Of a DNA stretch of 38,633 nucleotides, positions 6,613 to 14,732 are shown one piece after another. Each line of letters begins with the position of its first letter. Position 1 is the first letter of the stretch. A program made the position numbers and the translations under genes. The notes below the pieces were generated by a model. The model saw only the letters and a program-made list of their open reading frames with translations. It was not told the DNA's origin and searched no databases. The DNA is from Streptomyces sp. MMG1533 (GTDB lineage: Bacteria; Actinomycetota; Actinomycetes; Streptomycetales; Streptomycetaceae). The stretch spans positions 1 to 38,633 of the forward strand of contig NZ_LGDG01000277.1 of assembly GCF_001279775.1 (NCBI RefSeq). The letters run 5' to 3'.

Positions 6613-7941
6613 ATGTCCTCCTCCCCCGCGCTGTCCGCCCGCGGCAGCAGACTGGCCCTTCTGGTCGTCGGCCTGTGCTGGCTGGCCGTCCTCTTCGACG
6701 GTCTGGACATGTTCATCTACGGCTCGGTGCTGCCGCACCTGCTGGAGACGAAGACCTTCGGCCTCACCCCGGACCAGGCCGGCGACCTCGGCAGCTACGC
6801 CACCTTCGGCATGCTGGTCGGCGCCCTGACCGCCGGTACGATCGCCGACCGGATCGGGCGCAAGAAGCTGATGGTGTCCTGCGTCGTCCTGTTCTCACTG
6901 GCCTCGGGCGTATGCGCGATGGCGGACAGTGTTGCGGTCTTCGGCCTCGGCCGGACCCTGGCGGGCGTCGGCCTCGGCGGTCTGCTGCCCACCGCGATCA
7001 GCATGGTCTCCGACTACGCCCCGCGCGGGCGCGGCGCCATCATCATCGGCCTGCTGATGACCGCGCACCACGCGGGCGGCATCCTCTCCGCCTACGTGGC
7101 CAAGTGGCTGGTGGACCCGGTCGGCTGGCGGGCCGCGTTCTGGGTCTGCGTGCTGCCGCTGCTCTTCGCCCCGGTGCTCGCCAAGTTCCTGCCCGAGTCG
7201 CTGAGCTTCCTGGTCGCAAAGGGCCGTACCGAGGAAGCCCGTGAGCTGGCCGCCCGCTACGACGTCGAGCTGCCCGCCGCCAAGTCCGACCAGCCGGGTG
7301 CGGCCGACCGCTGGACGAACCTGGTGAACCTGTTCCGCGGCGGCGAGTGGGTCCAGACCCTGCTGTACTGGCTCGCCTCCTTCGGCGGTCTGCTGCTGGT
7401 CTACGGCGTCGCCACCTGGCTGCCCACCCTGATGCGCGCCGAGGGCTACGAACTGGGCTCCGCCCTGTCCTTGGTGGTCGTCTTCAACCTCGGCGGCATC
7501 GTGGGCATGCTGGCCGCCGGCCGGGCCGCGGACCGCTTCGGCGCCCCGCGCATCTCGGCGATCTGGTTCGCGCTGACCGCCGTGGGCGTCTTCCTGCTCA
7601 GCGTTCACATGCCGATGAGCGTGACGATGATCGTCGTCTTCTTCACCGGCGTCTTCCTCAACAGCGCCCAGACGATGATCTACGCGACGGTCTCCATCCG
7701 CTCCCACGCGGACAACCGTGCCACCGCCGTCGGCTGGACCTCCGGCATGGGCCGCTTCGGTGCCGTCTTCGGCCCGTGGCTCGGCGGCCAGCTCCTCGCC
7801 GCGGGCAACGGCGACTGGGGCTTCACCGCCTTCGCCCTCGCCGGACTGTCGTCCATGGTCTTCATCGGCATCGCCGCGATACGCGGCGCCGGGCAGACGC
7901 CGAAGAACAGCGCCGAGAAGGATCTGATCAGCGCCCACTGA
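6613..7941 (+). CDS. MFS permease, aromatic acid:H+ symporter (AAHS) family
   Basis: A 442-residue twelve-helix transporter. The AAHS hallmark DGLDMFIYG is in helix 1 (about residues 28-36), and the loop 2-3 MFS motif appears as GTIADRIGRKK. The loop 8-9 counterpart AAGRAADRFG is also present. Such permeases import benzoate-type acids such as protocatechuate, gallate, vanillate or 4-hydroxybenzoate with protons. GAGAGG lies nine bases upstream of the ATG. The gene is separated from the gal-like operon by a terminator but shares its putative GntR operator, so it probably brings in the substrate of that pathway. The exact acid cannot be read from the sequence. Confidence 0.88.
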   Translation: MSSSPALSARGSRLALLVVGLCWLAVLFDGLDMFIYGSVLPHLLETKTFGLTPDQAGDLGSYATFGMLVGALTAGTIADRIGRKKLMVSCVVLFSLASGVCAMADSVAVFGLGRTLAGVGLGGLLPTAISMVSDYAPRGRGAIIIGLLMTAHHAGGILSAYVAKWLVDPVGWRAAFWVCVLPLLFAPVLAKFLPESLSFLVAKGRTEEARELAARYDVELPAAKSDQPGAADRWTNLVNLFRGGEWVQTLLYWLASFGGLLLVYGVATWLPTLMRAEGYELGSALSLVVVFNLGGIVGMLAAGRAADRFGAPRISAIWFALTAVGVFLLSVHMPMSVTMIVVFFTGVFLNSAQTMIYATVSIRSHADNRATAVGWTSGMGRFGAVFGPWLGGQLLAAGNGDWGFTAFALAGLSSMVFIGIAAIRGAGQTPKNSAEKDLISAH

Positions 7942-7974
7942 CGGGAGCGGACCCGCGCCCGAGGGAGCGAGGAC

Positions 7975-8014
7975 GGACGCCGGCCCACCGCCCGGGATGC
8001 GGGCGCCGGCGTCC
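7975..8014 (+). terminator. Hairpin after the MFS gene
   Basis: GGACGCCGGC (7975-7984) pairs perfectly with GCCGGCGTCC (8005-8014), with a further GCCCG/CGGGC pairing inside the loop. There is no T-run, but GC-only hairpins are common terminators in high-GC actinobacteria. It ends 17 bases before the next start codon. Confidence 0.55.
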
Positions 8015-8031
8015 GGCGTCACGCTCGGAGT

Positions 8032-8823
8032 ATGAGCGAGAGCTGGGATGTCCGCCGCGCGGGGCCGGCCGAGGCCCCACACCGGGCGCTGATGATTCCG
8101 GGCGGTCTGTGCACGACCGAGTTCTACGCGGACGTGATGGCCGAACCGGCGGTGGAGGGGCTGGGAATGGTGGCGGCGACGATGCCGGGGTTCGGAGGGA
8201 CCTCGGCACCCGAGGACGTCACCCTGGCCAACTACGCCAGGCTGATGGCCGGGCTCGCGGCCGAATCCGGCTGCGACGTGGTGGTGGGCCACAGCCTCGG
8301 GGCGAACGTGGCGATCGAGATGGCGGCTGCCGGCCTGTTCCCGGGGCCGCTGGTCCTGTTGTCGCCGACGTTCTCGCGCGGGGACGAGGCGAAGTTCCTG
8401 GGCGTGATGAACACCGTCGGACGGGTGCCGGTGCTCTCCACCGCCGCCTGGGCCACGATGCTCAAGCTGCTGCCCCGAGCGATGAAACACGAACTGCCGC
8501 CGGGGCGCGCGGAGGCGCTGGCGGCGGACATGGGCCACAACGACCCGGAGACGTGCCGGCGGATCGTGCGACGCTACTACGAGTACCTCGACCTGCACCC
8601 GTCTCTGGTCGCGCGACTGTGCGACTCCGGCGCCACCGCCTGGGTGGTCCGGGGCGACCACGACGAGATCGGTCTGACGGACGGTGAGCGGCTGGAGCTG
8701 GAGGCCTGCCCCCGCATCCACATGGTCACGGTGCCCGACGCGGGACACGCCGTCCTGGTCGAACAGTCCGCACGGGTCGCCGACGTCGTCGTGGAGGCGG
8801 TCGCCGCGACCTCGGGGGCCTGA
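8032..8823 (+). CDS. Alpha/beta-hydrolase
   Basis: A 263-residue alpha/beta-hydrolase. The nucleophile elbow is GHSLGAN with S88. The acid is D209 or D211 in RGDHDEIG and the base is H239 in DAGHAVL. The oxyanion-hole loop is MIPGGLCTTEF near residue 24. The cap region is helical and short. Substrate may be an ester, lactone or meta-cleavage product; the family does not settle this. The ATG is preceded by GGAG only one base away, a poor site, so expression may be weak or the start may differ. It lies between a hairpin and the convergent cupin gene and is probably its own transcription unit. Confidence 0.82.
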   Translation: MSESWDVRRAGPAEAPHRALMIPGGLCTTEFYADVMAEPAVEGLGMVAATMPGFGGTSAPEDVTLANYARLMAGLAAESGCDVVVGHSLGANVAIEMAAAGLFPGPLVLLSPTFSRGDEAKFLGVMNTVGRVPVLSTAAWATMLKLLPRAMKHELPPGRAEALAADMGHNDPETCRRIVRRYYEYLDLHPSLVARLCDSGATAWVVRGDHDEIGLTDGERLELEACPRIHMVTVPDAGHAVLVEQSARVADVVVEAVAATSGA

Positions 8824-8836
8824 ACCCCGAGGTTTC

Positions 8837-9241
8837 TCAGCCCATCTGGTCCTCGGCGGACAGGTGTTCCACCGTCTTTCCGGTCTCGGTGAACGTCCGT
8901 GTCACATGGCCCGAGGAGTACACCCACAGAATGCGCAGCGGGGTGTTCCCGATGTTGCGGAAGAGGTGCGGGATCGGCGACGGGATGTAGGTGGTGTCGA
9001 ACCGCTCCAGCTTGGTCACCTCGCCGTCGACCCACACCTCCGCCTCGCCGTCCAGGACCGTCACGTGCTCGTCGCAGTTGTGCGAGTGCAACGGCGCCCC
9101 CGAGCCGACCGGGTACACGCTCATCCCGCTGGTGATCCGGTTCTCCCCGCCCGCCGAGGGCGTGGTGATCAGCGGCGTGGTCACCACGGCTCCGCCTCGG
9201 TCGAGCAGCGGCACCGACGCGACCTTGATGATGGTGGTCAT
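8837..9241 (-). CDS. Cupin-domain protein
   Basis: A 134-residue single cupin. Motif 1 is [18 protein letters not shown] (about residues 52-69), giving two histidines and a glutamate as probable metal ligands. Motif 2 is [20 protein letters not shown] with the third histidine. Small cupins of this form occur in aromatic catabolic clusters as metal-dependent isomerases, decarboxylases or sensors; the activity cannot be assigned. GGAGAGG lies nine bases upstream of the ATG on the minus strand. It is divergent from the carboxymuconolactone-decarboxylase-like gene across 203 bp, so the two may share regulation. Confidence 0.8.
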   Translation of the reverse strand: MTTIIKVASVPLLDRGGAVVTTPLITTPSAGGENRITSGMSVYPVGSGAPLHSHNCDEHVTVLDGEAEVWVDGEVTKLERFDTTYIPSPIPHLFRNIGNTPLRILWVYSSGHVTRTFTETGKTVEHLSAEDQMG

Positions 9242-9385
9242 CCGGGGTTCCTCTCCACTTCACGCTGTTGCGTCGAACGACGTTAGGTCGCGCCCGCGTG
9301 AATGGGTGCCCTCCAGCGTGCAGTTTTACCTTGCATTCCGGGAGGGGTGAGCTTTTCCGGCCCGGCTGTACCGTCGGCTCGCACC

Positions 9386-9406
9386 GCACGGATTTCGGAT
9401 CCGTGC
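9386..9406. promoter_or_regulatory. Inverted repeat in the cupin/CMD divergent region
   Basis: GCACGGAT (9386-9393) and ATCCGTGC (9399-9406) form a perfect 8-bp inverted repeat around TTCGG, 38 bases before the CMD start. It could be an operator or a UUCG-type leader hairpin. The rest of the 203-bp gap shows only scattered TTCCGG/CCGGAA repeats. Confidence 0.45.
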
Positions 9407-9444
9407 CGGAAACGCGCCGGAAAGAAAAGGCAGGTATCGGCCAG

Positions 9445-10038
9445 ATGAGGCTCCCCGTTCTCAGCGAAGAGGAAATGGGTCCGCGCCAGCAGGAGTTGGC
9501 CGCCCGCATCGCCGGCCGCCGCGGTGCCGTGCGCGGCCCGTTCCGGGTCTGGCTGCACAGCCCGGAGATGTGCGAGCGCGCGGAGTCCCTCGGCGCCTTC
9601 GCCCGCTTCGACTGCAGCCTCCCCAAGCACCTGCGCGAGCTCTCGCTGCTGATGGCCGCCCGCAACTGGGACGCGCAGTACTCCTGGAACGCGCACGTCC
9701 ACCAGGCGATCGAGGCCGGTGTCCCGGAGGCCGCCGTCAAGGCCGTGGCCGAGAAGCGCGAGGCGGTCTTCGACAACGAGGCGGACCAGGCGTTCTACCA
9801 GTTCTGCCGGGAGATCCTCGACGAGCACTTCGTCACCGACGAGACCTTCGCCCGCGCCTTGGAGCACTTCGGCTCCAAGGGCCTGGTCGACACCATCGGC
9901 GCGCTCGGCAACTTCACCATGCTCGGCATGTGCCTGAACACCTTCCAGGTGGACCTGCAGGCGGACAAGGAGCCCCCGTTCCCGGACGTCCGCGGCTACG
10001 GGCGGGTCGTCCCCGACGGCGACGGGCCGCGGCCGTGA
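9445..10038 (+). CDS. Carboxymuconolactone decarboxylase (CMD/AhpD-like) family protein
   Basis: A 197-residue all-helical CMD-family protein, taken from the ATG at 9445 with AAAGGCAGG upstream; an earlier in-frame start at 9268 would add residues unlike the family. The core holds LRELSLLMAARNWDAQYSWNAHVHQAIEAGVP, where AhpD-type members usually carry a CxxC; here no cysteine pair is visible, so peroxidase activity is unlikely. The E/H residues of the helix pair fit a gamma-carboxymuconolactone-decarboxylase-like lyase. Its stop overlaps the GTG of the ABC ATPase, so enzyme and importer are coupled, which suggests that it acts on or near the imported compound. Confidence 0.8.
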   Translation: MRLPVLSEEEMGPRQQELAARIAGRRGAVRGPFRVWLHSPEMCERAESLGAFARFDCSLPKHLRELSLLMAARNWDAQYSWNAHVHQAIEAGVPEAAVKAVAEKREAVFDNEADQAFYQFCREILDEHFVTDETFARALEHFGSKGLVDTIGALGNFTMLGMCLNTFQVDLQADKEPPFPDVRGYGRVVPDGDGPRP

Positions 10039-11546
10039 CAGCCCGTTCCGACCGGGCTCCCGGGGCCGTGGTCCGGGTCCGAGGCGTCACCAAGACCTTC
10101 GGCGGGGCCGCCGCCCTCAAAGGCGTCGATCTCGACCTGTACCCGGGTGAGATCCACGCGCTGATGGGCATGAACGGAGCCGGCAAGTCGACCCTGGTGC
10201 AGGTCCTTTCCGGCGCGCACCAGGCCGACGGCGGCACCGTCGAGGTGGCCGGGCAGGCGCACTCCGGGCTGACCGTGCGCAAGGCGCGCAGGCTCGGCAT
10301 CGCCTGCGTTCCGCAGCGCCGTGAGCTGGCCATGGGGCTGACCGTCGCCGAGAACGTCATGCTCGGCGACCTGCCCACCCGGGGCCGTACCGTGCGCTGG
10401 AAGGCCGTCGGACAGGGGGCCCGCGAGGCACTGACCGGCCTCGGCATCGACATCGACGTGGAGCGCGTCGCCGGCACCCTCACCGTCGCCGAACAGACCA
10501 TGGTCGAGGTGGCCCGCGAGGTCCGCCGCGGTGGCCGGATCCTGATCCTCGACGAGCCGACCGCCTGTCTGAGCGCCAAGGACGCGGACCGGATCCGCTC
10601 GCTGGTGCGGACGCTGCGGGACGACGGCGTCGCCGTGGTCTACATCTCGCACTACATCGACGAGGTCATGGCCGTGGCCGACCGCCTCACCGTCCTGCGC
10701 GACGGCGCCGTGGTGACCAGCGCCCCGGCCGCGGAGATGGACCCCGCCTCTCTGGTGCGCAGCATGGTCGGCCGGGATGTCGTCTCGCAGCGCCCCGAGC
10801 GCCCCGCCCCGAAGGACGACAGCGGCCTCGTCGTGCGCGGCCTGAGCCACGGCCGGGCCGTCCGGGACTTCACGGTCGAGGTGCGCAAGGGCGAGATCGT
10901 CGCCGTCCTCGGGCCCGCCGGAGACGCCCAGTCACGGCTGTTCGACCTGCTGTCCGGACGGCAGCGCCCGGACGTGGGGGAGATGTGGGTCGACGGGAGG
11001 GCCGTGCCGTTCGGCAGGGTCCCCGCCTCGCTCGCCAGCGGGCTGCGCTGCGTCACCGGCGACCGCCGCACTCTCGGCCTGGTCCAGGGGATGACCCTGG
11101 ACGAGAACCTGATGCTGGCCGGTGACCGCTTCGCCCGCCGCAGGCTGCACCGCCGCAGCGAACTCGCCCGCCGTGCGGCCCCGTTGCGCAGCAGCTACGG
11201 GGTGGTCGCCCTTGCCGGCAACCCGCCGGTGGGAGCGCTGTCCGGCGGCAACCAGCAGAAGGTCCTGCTGGGCAAGTGGCTGGAGACCGAACCGGTCGCC
11301 TGCTTCCTCGAAGACCCCACCAACGGTGTCGACGTCGCCGCCATGGCCGACATCCACACACTGGTCGACGAGCTCGCCTCGCGCGGCGTGGCCGTGCTGC
11401 TCGCCTCCTCCTCCGCCGAGGAGGTCATGCGCCTCGCCGACCGTGTCGTGGTCGTCAGCGCCGGCCGCACGGTCGCCGAACACGACATCACCGCCATCAC
11501 CCGCGACGAGCTCGTCGCCACCGCACTCGGAGGTCAGCCGCAGTGA
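10035..11546 (+). CDS. Ribose-type ABC importer, double ATPase subunit
   Basis: A 503-residue fusion of two ABC domains, the RbsA/MglA architecture. Domain 1 has Walker A GMNGAGKST (K51), a degenerate signature TLTVAEQTMVEVA and Walker B ILILDEPT. Domain 2 has a degenerate Walker A (GPAGDAQS, lacking the lysine) but an intact LSGGNQQKV signature and FLEDPTNGVD. Loss of the second Walker A lysine is common in this family. The GTG start overlaps the CMD stop, and its own stop overlaps the permease start. It energises uptake of a small polar compound, usually a sugar; with catabolic neighbours the ligand may be an aromatic or organic acid instead (inference). Confidence 0.92.
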   Translation: MTARSDRAPGAVVRVRGVTKTFGGAAALKGVDLDLYPGEIHALMGMNGAGKSTLVQVLSGAHQADGGTVEVAGQAHSGLTVRKARRLGIACVPQRRELAMGLTVAENVMLGDLPTRGRTVRWKAVGQGAREALTGLGIDIDVERVAGTLTVAEQTMVEVAREVRRGGRILILDEPTACLSAKDADRIRSLVRTLRDDGVAVVYISHYIDEVMAVADRLTVLRDGAVVTSAPAAEMDPASLVRSMVGRDVVSQRPERPAPKDDSGLVVRGLSHGRAVRDFTVEVRKGEIVAVLGPAGDAQSRLFDLLSGRQRPDVGEMWVDGRAVPFGRVPASLASGLRCVTGDRRTLGLVQGMTLDENLMLAGDRFARRRLHRRSELARRAAPLRSSYGVVALAGNPPVGALSGGNQQKVLLGKWLETEPVACFLEDPTNGVDVAAMADIHTLVDELASRGVAVLLASSSAEEVMRLADRVVVVSAGRTVAEHDITAITRDELVATALGGQPQ

Positions 11547-12559
11547 GCCTCAAGACCCCCTCCGCCGCCCCGGACGTCGCGGCCGGCCCGCCGCAGCGCA
11601 CCGCGTCCCGGCTGACGCCCCAGGCTCTGCTGCGCATTCCGCACGGTGGCCTGATCGTGGTCCTCGTCCTGGTGGCGCTGTTCACCGCCCTCCAGGCGGA
11701 CTCCTTCACCAGCTCGCAGAACCTGCTCAACGTGCTGCGGCAGATCAGCGTGACCGCCGTGATCGCGGCCGGGCTGACCCTGCTGATGACCGCGGGCGGC
11801 ATGGACTTCTCCATGGGCAGCAACGCGGCCGTCACCGTGTCGGTGGGCGCGACTCTGCTGCACGACGGCCGGCCCACCGCCGTGACCGTGGTCGTCACGC
11901 TCCTGCTCGCCACCCTGACAGGCCTGGTCAACGGCCTGGTCGTGACCTTCACCAGGGTCGCCCCGTTCGTCGCCACCCTCGCCTCCGCGATGCTCCTCGA
12001 CGGTGTCGCCCTGCTCGTCCTCAACGGCGAGTCGATCACCATCGGCCAGCGGATGTGGGCCCTCGGCAACGACAAGGTGCTCGGCATTCCCTACCTGTGC
12101 GTCCTCGCGATCCTCGTGCTCGCGGCGATCGGGCTGGCCATGCGGTTCACCACCTTCGGCCGGGACGCCTTCGCGATGGGCGGCAACGAGCACGTGGCCC
12201 GCCTCAGCGGCATCAACGTCTCCGGCCGCAAACTCGCCCTGTACGCCCTCGCCGGCGGCCTCGCCGGTCTGGCCGGACTGATGCTGCTGTCCCGGCTCGG
12301 CGCCGCCGCCCCCAACACGGGCGGTCTCCAGCTCCAGTTGACGGCCGTCGCCGCGGTGGTCATCGGCGGCACCTCGCTGGCCGGCGGCCACGGCACCGTC
12401 GTCGGCACCGTCCTCGGCGTGGTCCTGCTCGGTGTCGTCGCCAACGCGCTGAACCTGCTCCAGGTCAACAGCTACTACCAGTACGTCGTGACCGGCGGGG
12501 TGCTGCTCGTCGCGGCGATCGTCAACGAGTTCCAGCGCAAGTCCGCGCCAGGTCACTAG
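11543..12559 (+). CDS. Ribose-type ABC importer, permease subunit
   Basis: A 338-residue polytopic membrane protein of the RbsC/BPD_transp_2 family. About eight to ten hydrophobic segments can be counted, starting with GGLIVVLVLVALFTAL. Family landmarks are LLMTAGGMDFSMGS, NGLVVTFTRVAPFVATLAS, and GGNEHVARLSGINV, the cytoplasmic loop that contacts the ATPase. GTSLAGGHGTVVGTVLGV near the C terminus is also typical. A GTG start overlaps the ATPase stop by four bases. Only one permease gene is present, so a homodimer is expected. Confidence 0.92.
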   Translation: MSLKTPSAAPDVAAGPPQRTASRLTPQALLRIPHGGLIVVLVLVALFTALQADSFTSSQNLLNVLRQISVTAVIAAGLTLLMTAGGMDFSMGSNAAVTVSVGATLLHDGRPTAVTVVVTLLLATLTGLVNGLVVTFTRVAPFVATLASAMLLDGVALLVLNGESITIGQRMWALGNDKVLGIPYLCVLAILVLAAIGLAMRFTTFGRDAFAMGGNEHVARLSGINVSGRKLALYALAGGLAGLAGLMLLSRLGAAAPNTGGLQLQLTAVAAVVIGGTSLAGGHGTVVGTVLGVVLLGVVANALNLLQVNSYYQYVVTGGVLLVAAIVNEFQRKSAPGH

Positions 12560-12654
12560 CGCCGCGCGACGAGCCCGTCCCCCTCTTCCGCAGCCCCCGG
12601 TGCGCCCCCACACTCCACAACCTTCTCTTCGAAGATGCAGGAAAGGCCAACCCC

Positions 12655-13617
12655 ATGAAGCCCACCACCCGGTCCCGCCGCCACACCGCGGCCTCGTTCG
12701 CCGGCGTCGCCGCCCTGGTGCTCTCCGCATGCGGCTCCGAGTCCGGCGCCGGGGGCGACGTCGACGGCTCGGTCACCCTCGGGTTCGTCAACGGCGCCAA
12801 CACGCACTTCCACCAGTGTCTGCTCAAGTCCGTCGAGGAGACGGGCAAGGCGGAGAAGGCCACGGTCTACTCCGCCAACTCCAAGCAGGACGCCGGTACG
12901 GAACTGTCCAACATCGAGGACATGATCGCCCGCAACGTGGACGCCCTGATCGTCCAGACCGTCAACGTCGACGCCCTGGAAGGCGACATAGCCAAGGCCA
13001 AGAGCGCGGGCATCCCGATCTACCTCACCTCTGTGGCCACCTCCGACATGTCGGACGTGCTGGGCGTCGCCAAGGTCGACCTGAAGAAGTTGGGCGCGCT
13101 GGACGCGAGCTGGATCGAGAAGGACGCCGCCGGCAAGGCCGTGAAGGTCGGCATCGTCGCGGGCGCCCCCGGCGCCGCCTCCGACCTGATGGTGGGCGGC
13201 TTCAAGGACGCGCTGCCCGCGAACGCGAAGGTCGTGGCCAACCAGCCGGGCATGTTCAACCCGGCCAAGGCGCAGGACGTCGCCGAGAACATGATCCAGG
13301 CCCAGCCCGACCTGGACTACGCCTTCGTCGCCAACGAGGAGATGGCCTTCGCCGTCCGCAAGGCCTTCGACGCGGCCGGCGCCAAGGACGTCAAGATCGT
13401 CTCCGCCAACGGCACCGAGGACGGCATCGCCGCGGTGAAGAGCGGGCAGCTGTCCGCGACCGTCGCCAACTCGGCCATGGCCATCGGCCAGACCGCGGTG
13501 AAGAACGCGATCGGCCTCCTGGACAAGAAGGAAGGTGTTGACAAGATTGCCAACATTCCTCTTGTCTTGGTCGACAAGGACAACGTGAGCGAAGCACCCC
13601 AGTACTGCCCCAAGTAG
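12655..13617 (+). CDS. Ribose-type ABC importer, substrate-binding lipoprotein
   Basis: A 320-residue exported binding protein. The signal peptide has an RSRR-containing N region, a hydrophobic core AASFAGVAALVL and the lipobox LSAC with the lipid-modified cysteine at residue 23. The mature part is a periplasmic-binding-protein type 1 (Peripla_BP_4) fold, with DALIVQTVNVDAL, AGIPIYLTSVA, GIVAGAPGAASDLMVGG and DYAFVANEEMAF. The ligand cannot be predicted. AGGAAAGG lies upstream of the ATG. A 95-bp gap after the permease shows no terminator, so it is likely the last gene of the CMD-ABC operon. Confidence 0.92.
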   Translation: MKPTTRSRRHTAASFAGVAALVLSACGSESGAGGDVDGSVTLGFVNGANTHFHQCLLKSVEETGKAEKATVYSANSKQDAGTELSNIEDMIARNVDALIVQTVNVDALEGDIAKAKSAGIPIYLTSVATSDMSDVLGVAKVDLKKLGALDASWIEKDAAGKAVKVGIVAGAPGAASDLMVGGFKDALPANAKVVANQPGMFNPAKAQDVAENMIQAQPDLDYAFVANEEMAFAVRKAFDAAGAKDVKIVSANGTEDGIAAVKSGQLSATVANSAMAIGQTAVKNAIGLLDKKEGVDKIANIPLVLVDKDNVSEAPQYCPK

Positions 13618-13721
13618 CGGGCCCCACCGGGAAGCGGTGCCTGCCTCACCGTGTCCGAGCCGCATTTGCACCCCCCGCTCCCGGTATTCGCGTGAGCGGG
13701 CGGGAGCCCCCGGAGGAAAAC

Positions 13722-14633
13722 ATGGATCGCTTGCTCCTCATGCACAGCTTTGTCACCGTCGCGCAGGTCGGCAGTTTCAGCGGGGCCGCCAAGAAGCTGG
13801 GTTCCTCCGGCTCGCTGGTGTCACGGCACGTCGCCGAACTGGAACGACAGGTGGGCGTCCGCCTGGTCAATCGCACGGCCCGGTCCGTCAGTCTCACCGA
13901 ACCGGGTCAGCGGTACGCGGAATTCGCCGCCCGCATTCTCGACGAGATCGAGGCCGAGGACGCCGGCATAGCCCAGCTCCACGACCGCGCCGAAGGCACG
14001 CTGAGCATCATCTGTCCCAAATGGATAGGCAGCCTGGATCTCGGCGACGCCATCGCCGCGTTTTCCGCCGCGCATCCGAAAATCCAGGTCCGCTTCGAAC
14101 TCGGCGGCATGTCCGACCGGACGTACGACTTCCTGGACAGCGGTTTCGACGTCGCCTTCCACACCAGGGACCTCAGGGACTCCAGCGTCCGCCTGAAGAA
14201 GATCTCCTCGCTGCCGTTCGTCCTGTGCGCGTCGAAGTCGTACATCGACCGCTTCGGCGCCCTCGCCCACCCGAACGACCTCGCCACCCACGACTGCCTG
14301 GTGCACGTGAACGACCCGGTCTGGCGCATCGGCCACGGACACGCGAGCACGCTGCACAAGATCCGCAACATCGCCTTCTCGTCCAACTCCTACATCGCCC
14401 TGCAGAAGGCGGCCGTCCACGGCCGCGGCATCGCCCTGCTCCCGCAGCGCCCGGTCTACGACGACCTGGTCTCCGGCGCCCTCCAGGTCCTGCTCCCCGA
14501 CCTGGCCGTCCCCGACCGCCCCCTGTACGCGATCTACGGCCCCGGGCAGGACACCCCGCGCAAGGTGAGCGTGTTCCTGGACTTCCTCGCCGAGTGGTTC
14601 TCGCAGAATCCCATCCCCGCGATCCGGCCGTAA
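13722..14633 (+). CDS. LysR-family transcriptional regulator
   Basis: A 303-residue LysR protein. The N-terminal helix-turn-helix (about 1-62) reads FVTVAQVGSFSGAAKKLG, LVSRHVAELE and SVSLTEPGQRY. The effector domain spans about 88-296 and belongs to the CrgA/PA2551-like group. The start at 13722 is set by a strong GGAGG six bases upstream; a GTG at 13692 is in frame but has no such site. It is transcribed in the same direction as both neighbours, which is less common for LysR genes. The next promoter (14675-14704), with a palindrome in its spacer, is the most likely target. Confidence 0.9.
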   Translation: MDRLLLMHSFVTVAQVGSFSGAAKKLGSSGSLVSRHVAELERQVGVRLVNRTARSVSLTEPGQRYAEFAARILDEIEAEDAGIAQLHDRAEGTLSIICPKWIGSLDLGDAIAAFSAAHPKIQVRFELGGMSDRTYDFLDSGFDVAFHTRDLRDSSVRLKKISSLPFVLCASKSYIDRFGALAHPNDLATHDCLVHVNDPVWRIGHGHASTLHKIRNIAFSSNSYIALQKAAVHGRGIALLPQRPVYDDLVSGALQVLLPDLAVPDRPLYAIYGPGQDTPRKVSVFLDFLAEWFSQNPIPAIRP

Positions 14634-14674
14634 CCGCGCAAGAAACGATTGCGTACCTCGTAGAGCTCGGGCCG

Positions 14675-14704
14675 TTGAGGCTTTCGGGCCCCGAAACCTA
14701 CGCT
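14675..14704 (+). promoter_or_regulatory. Promoter of the middle catabolic operon with a palindrome in its spacer
   Basis: TTGAGG (14675-14680) and TACGCT (14699-14704) are 18 bases apart. Between them TTTCGGGCCCCGAAA (14682-14696) is a perfect palindrome with 7-base arms around one central base. A dimeric repressor or MerR-like factor could sit there. LysR sites normally lie further upstream, so the binder is open. Confidence 0.6.
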
Positions 14705-14732
14705 CACGAGGCGCCCCGGAAACGAGGAATCC

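Noticed and set aside
9268..9444. Longer N terminus for the CMD-family gene.
   Set aside because: The added residues have no family similarity and cover the divergent promoter region; the ATG at 9445 has a ribosome-binding site.
13536..13552. GTTGACAAGATTG inside the binding-protein gene, similar to the GntR motif.
   Set aside because: It encodes conserved protein sequence, lacks the full ATTGT/ACAAT dyad and is not near a start; treated as chance.
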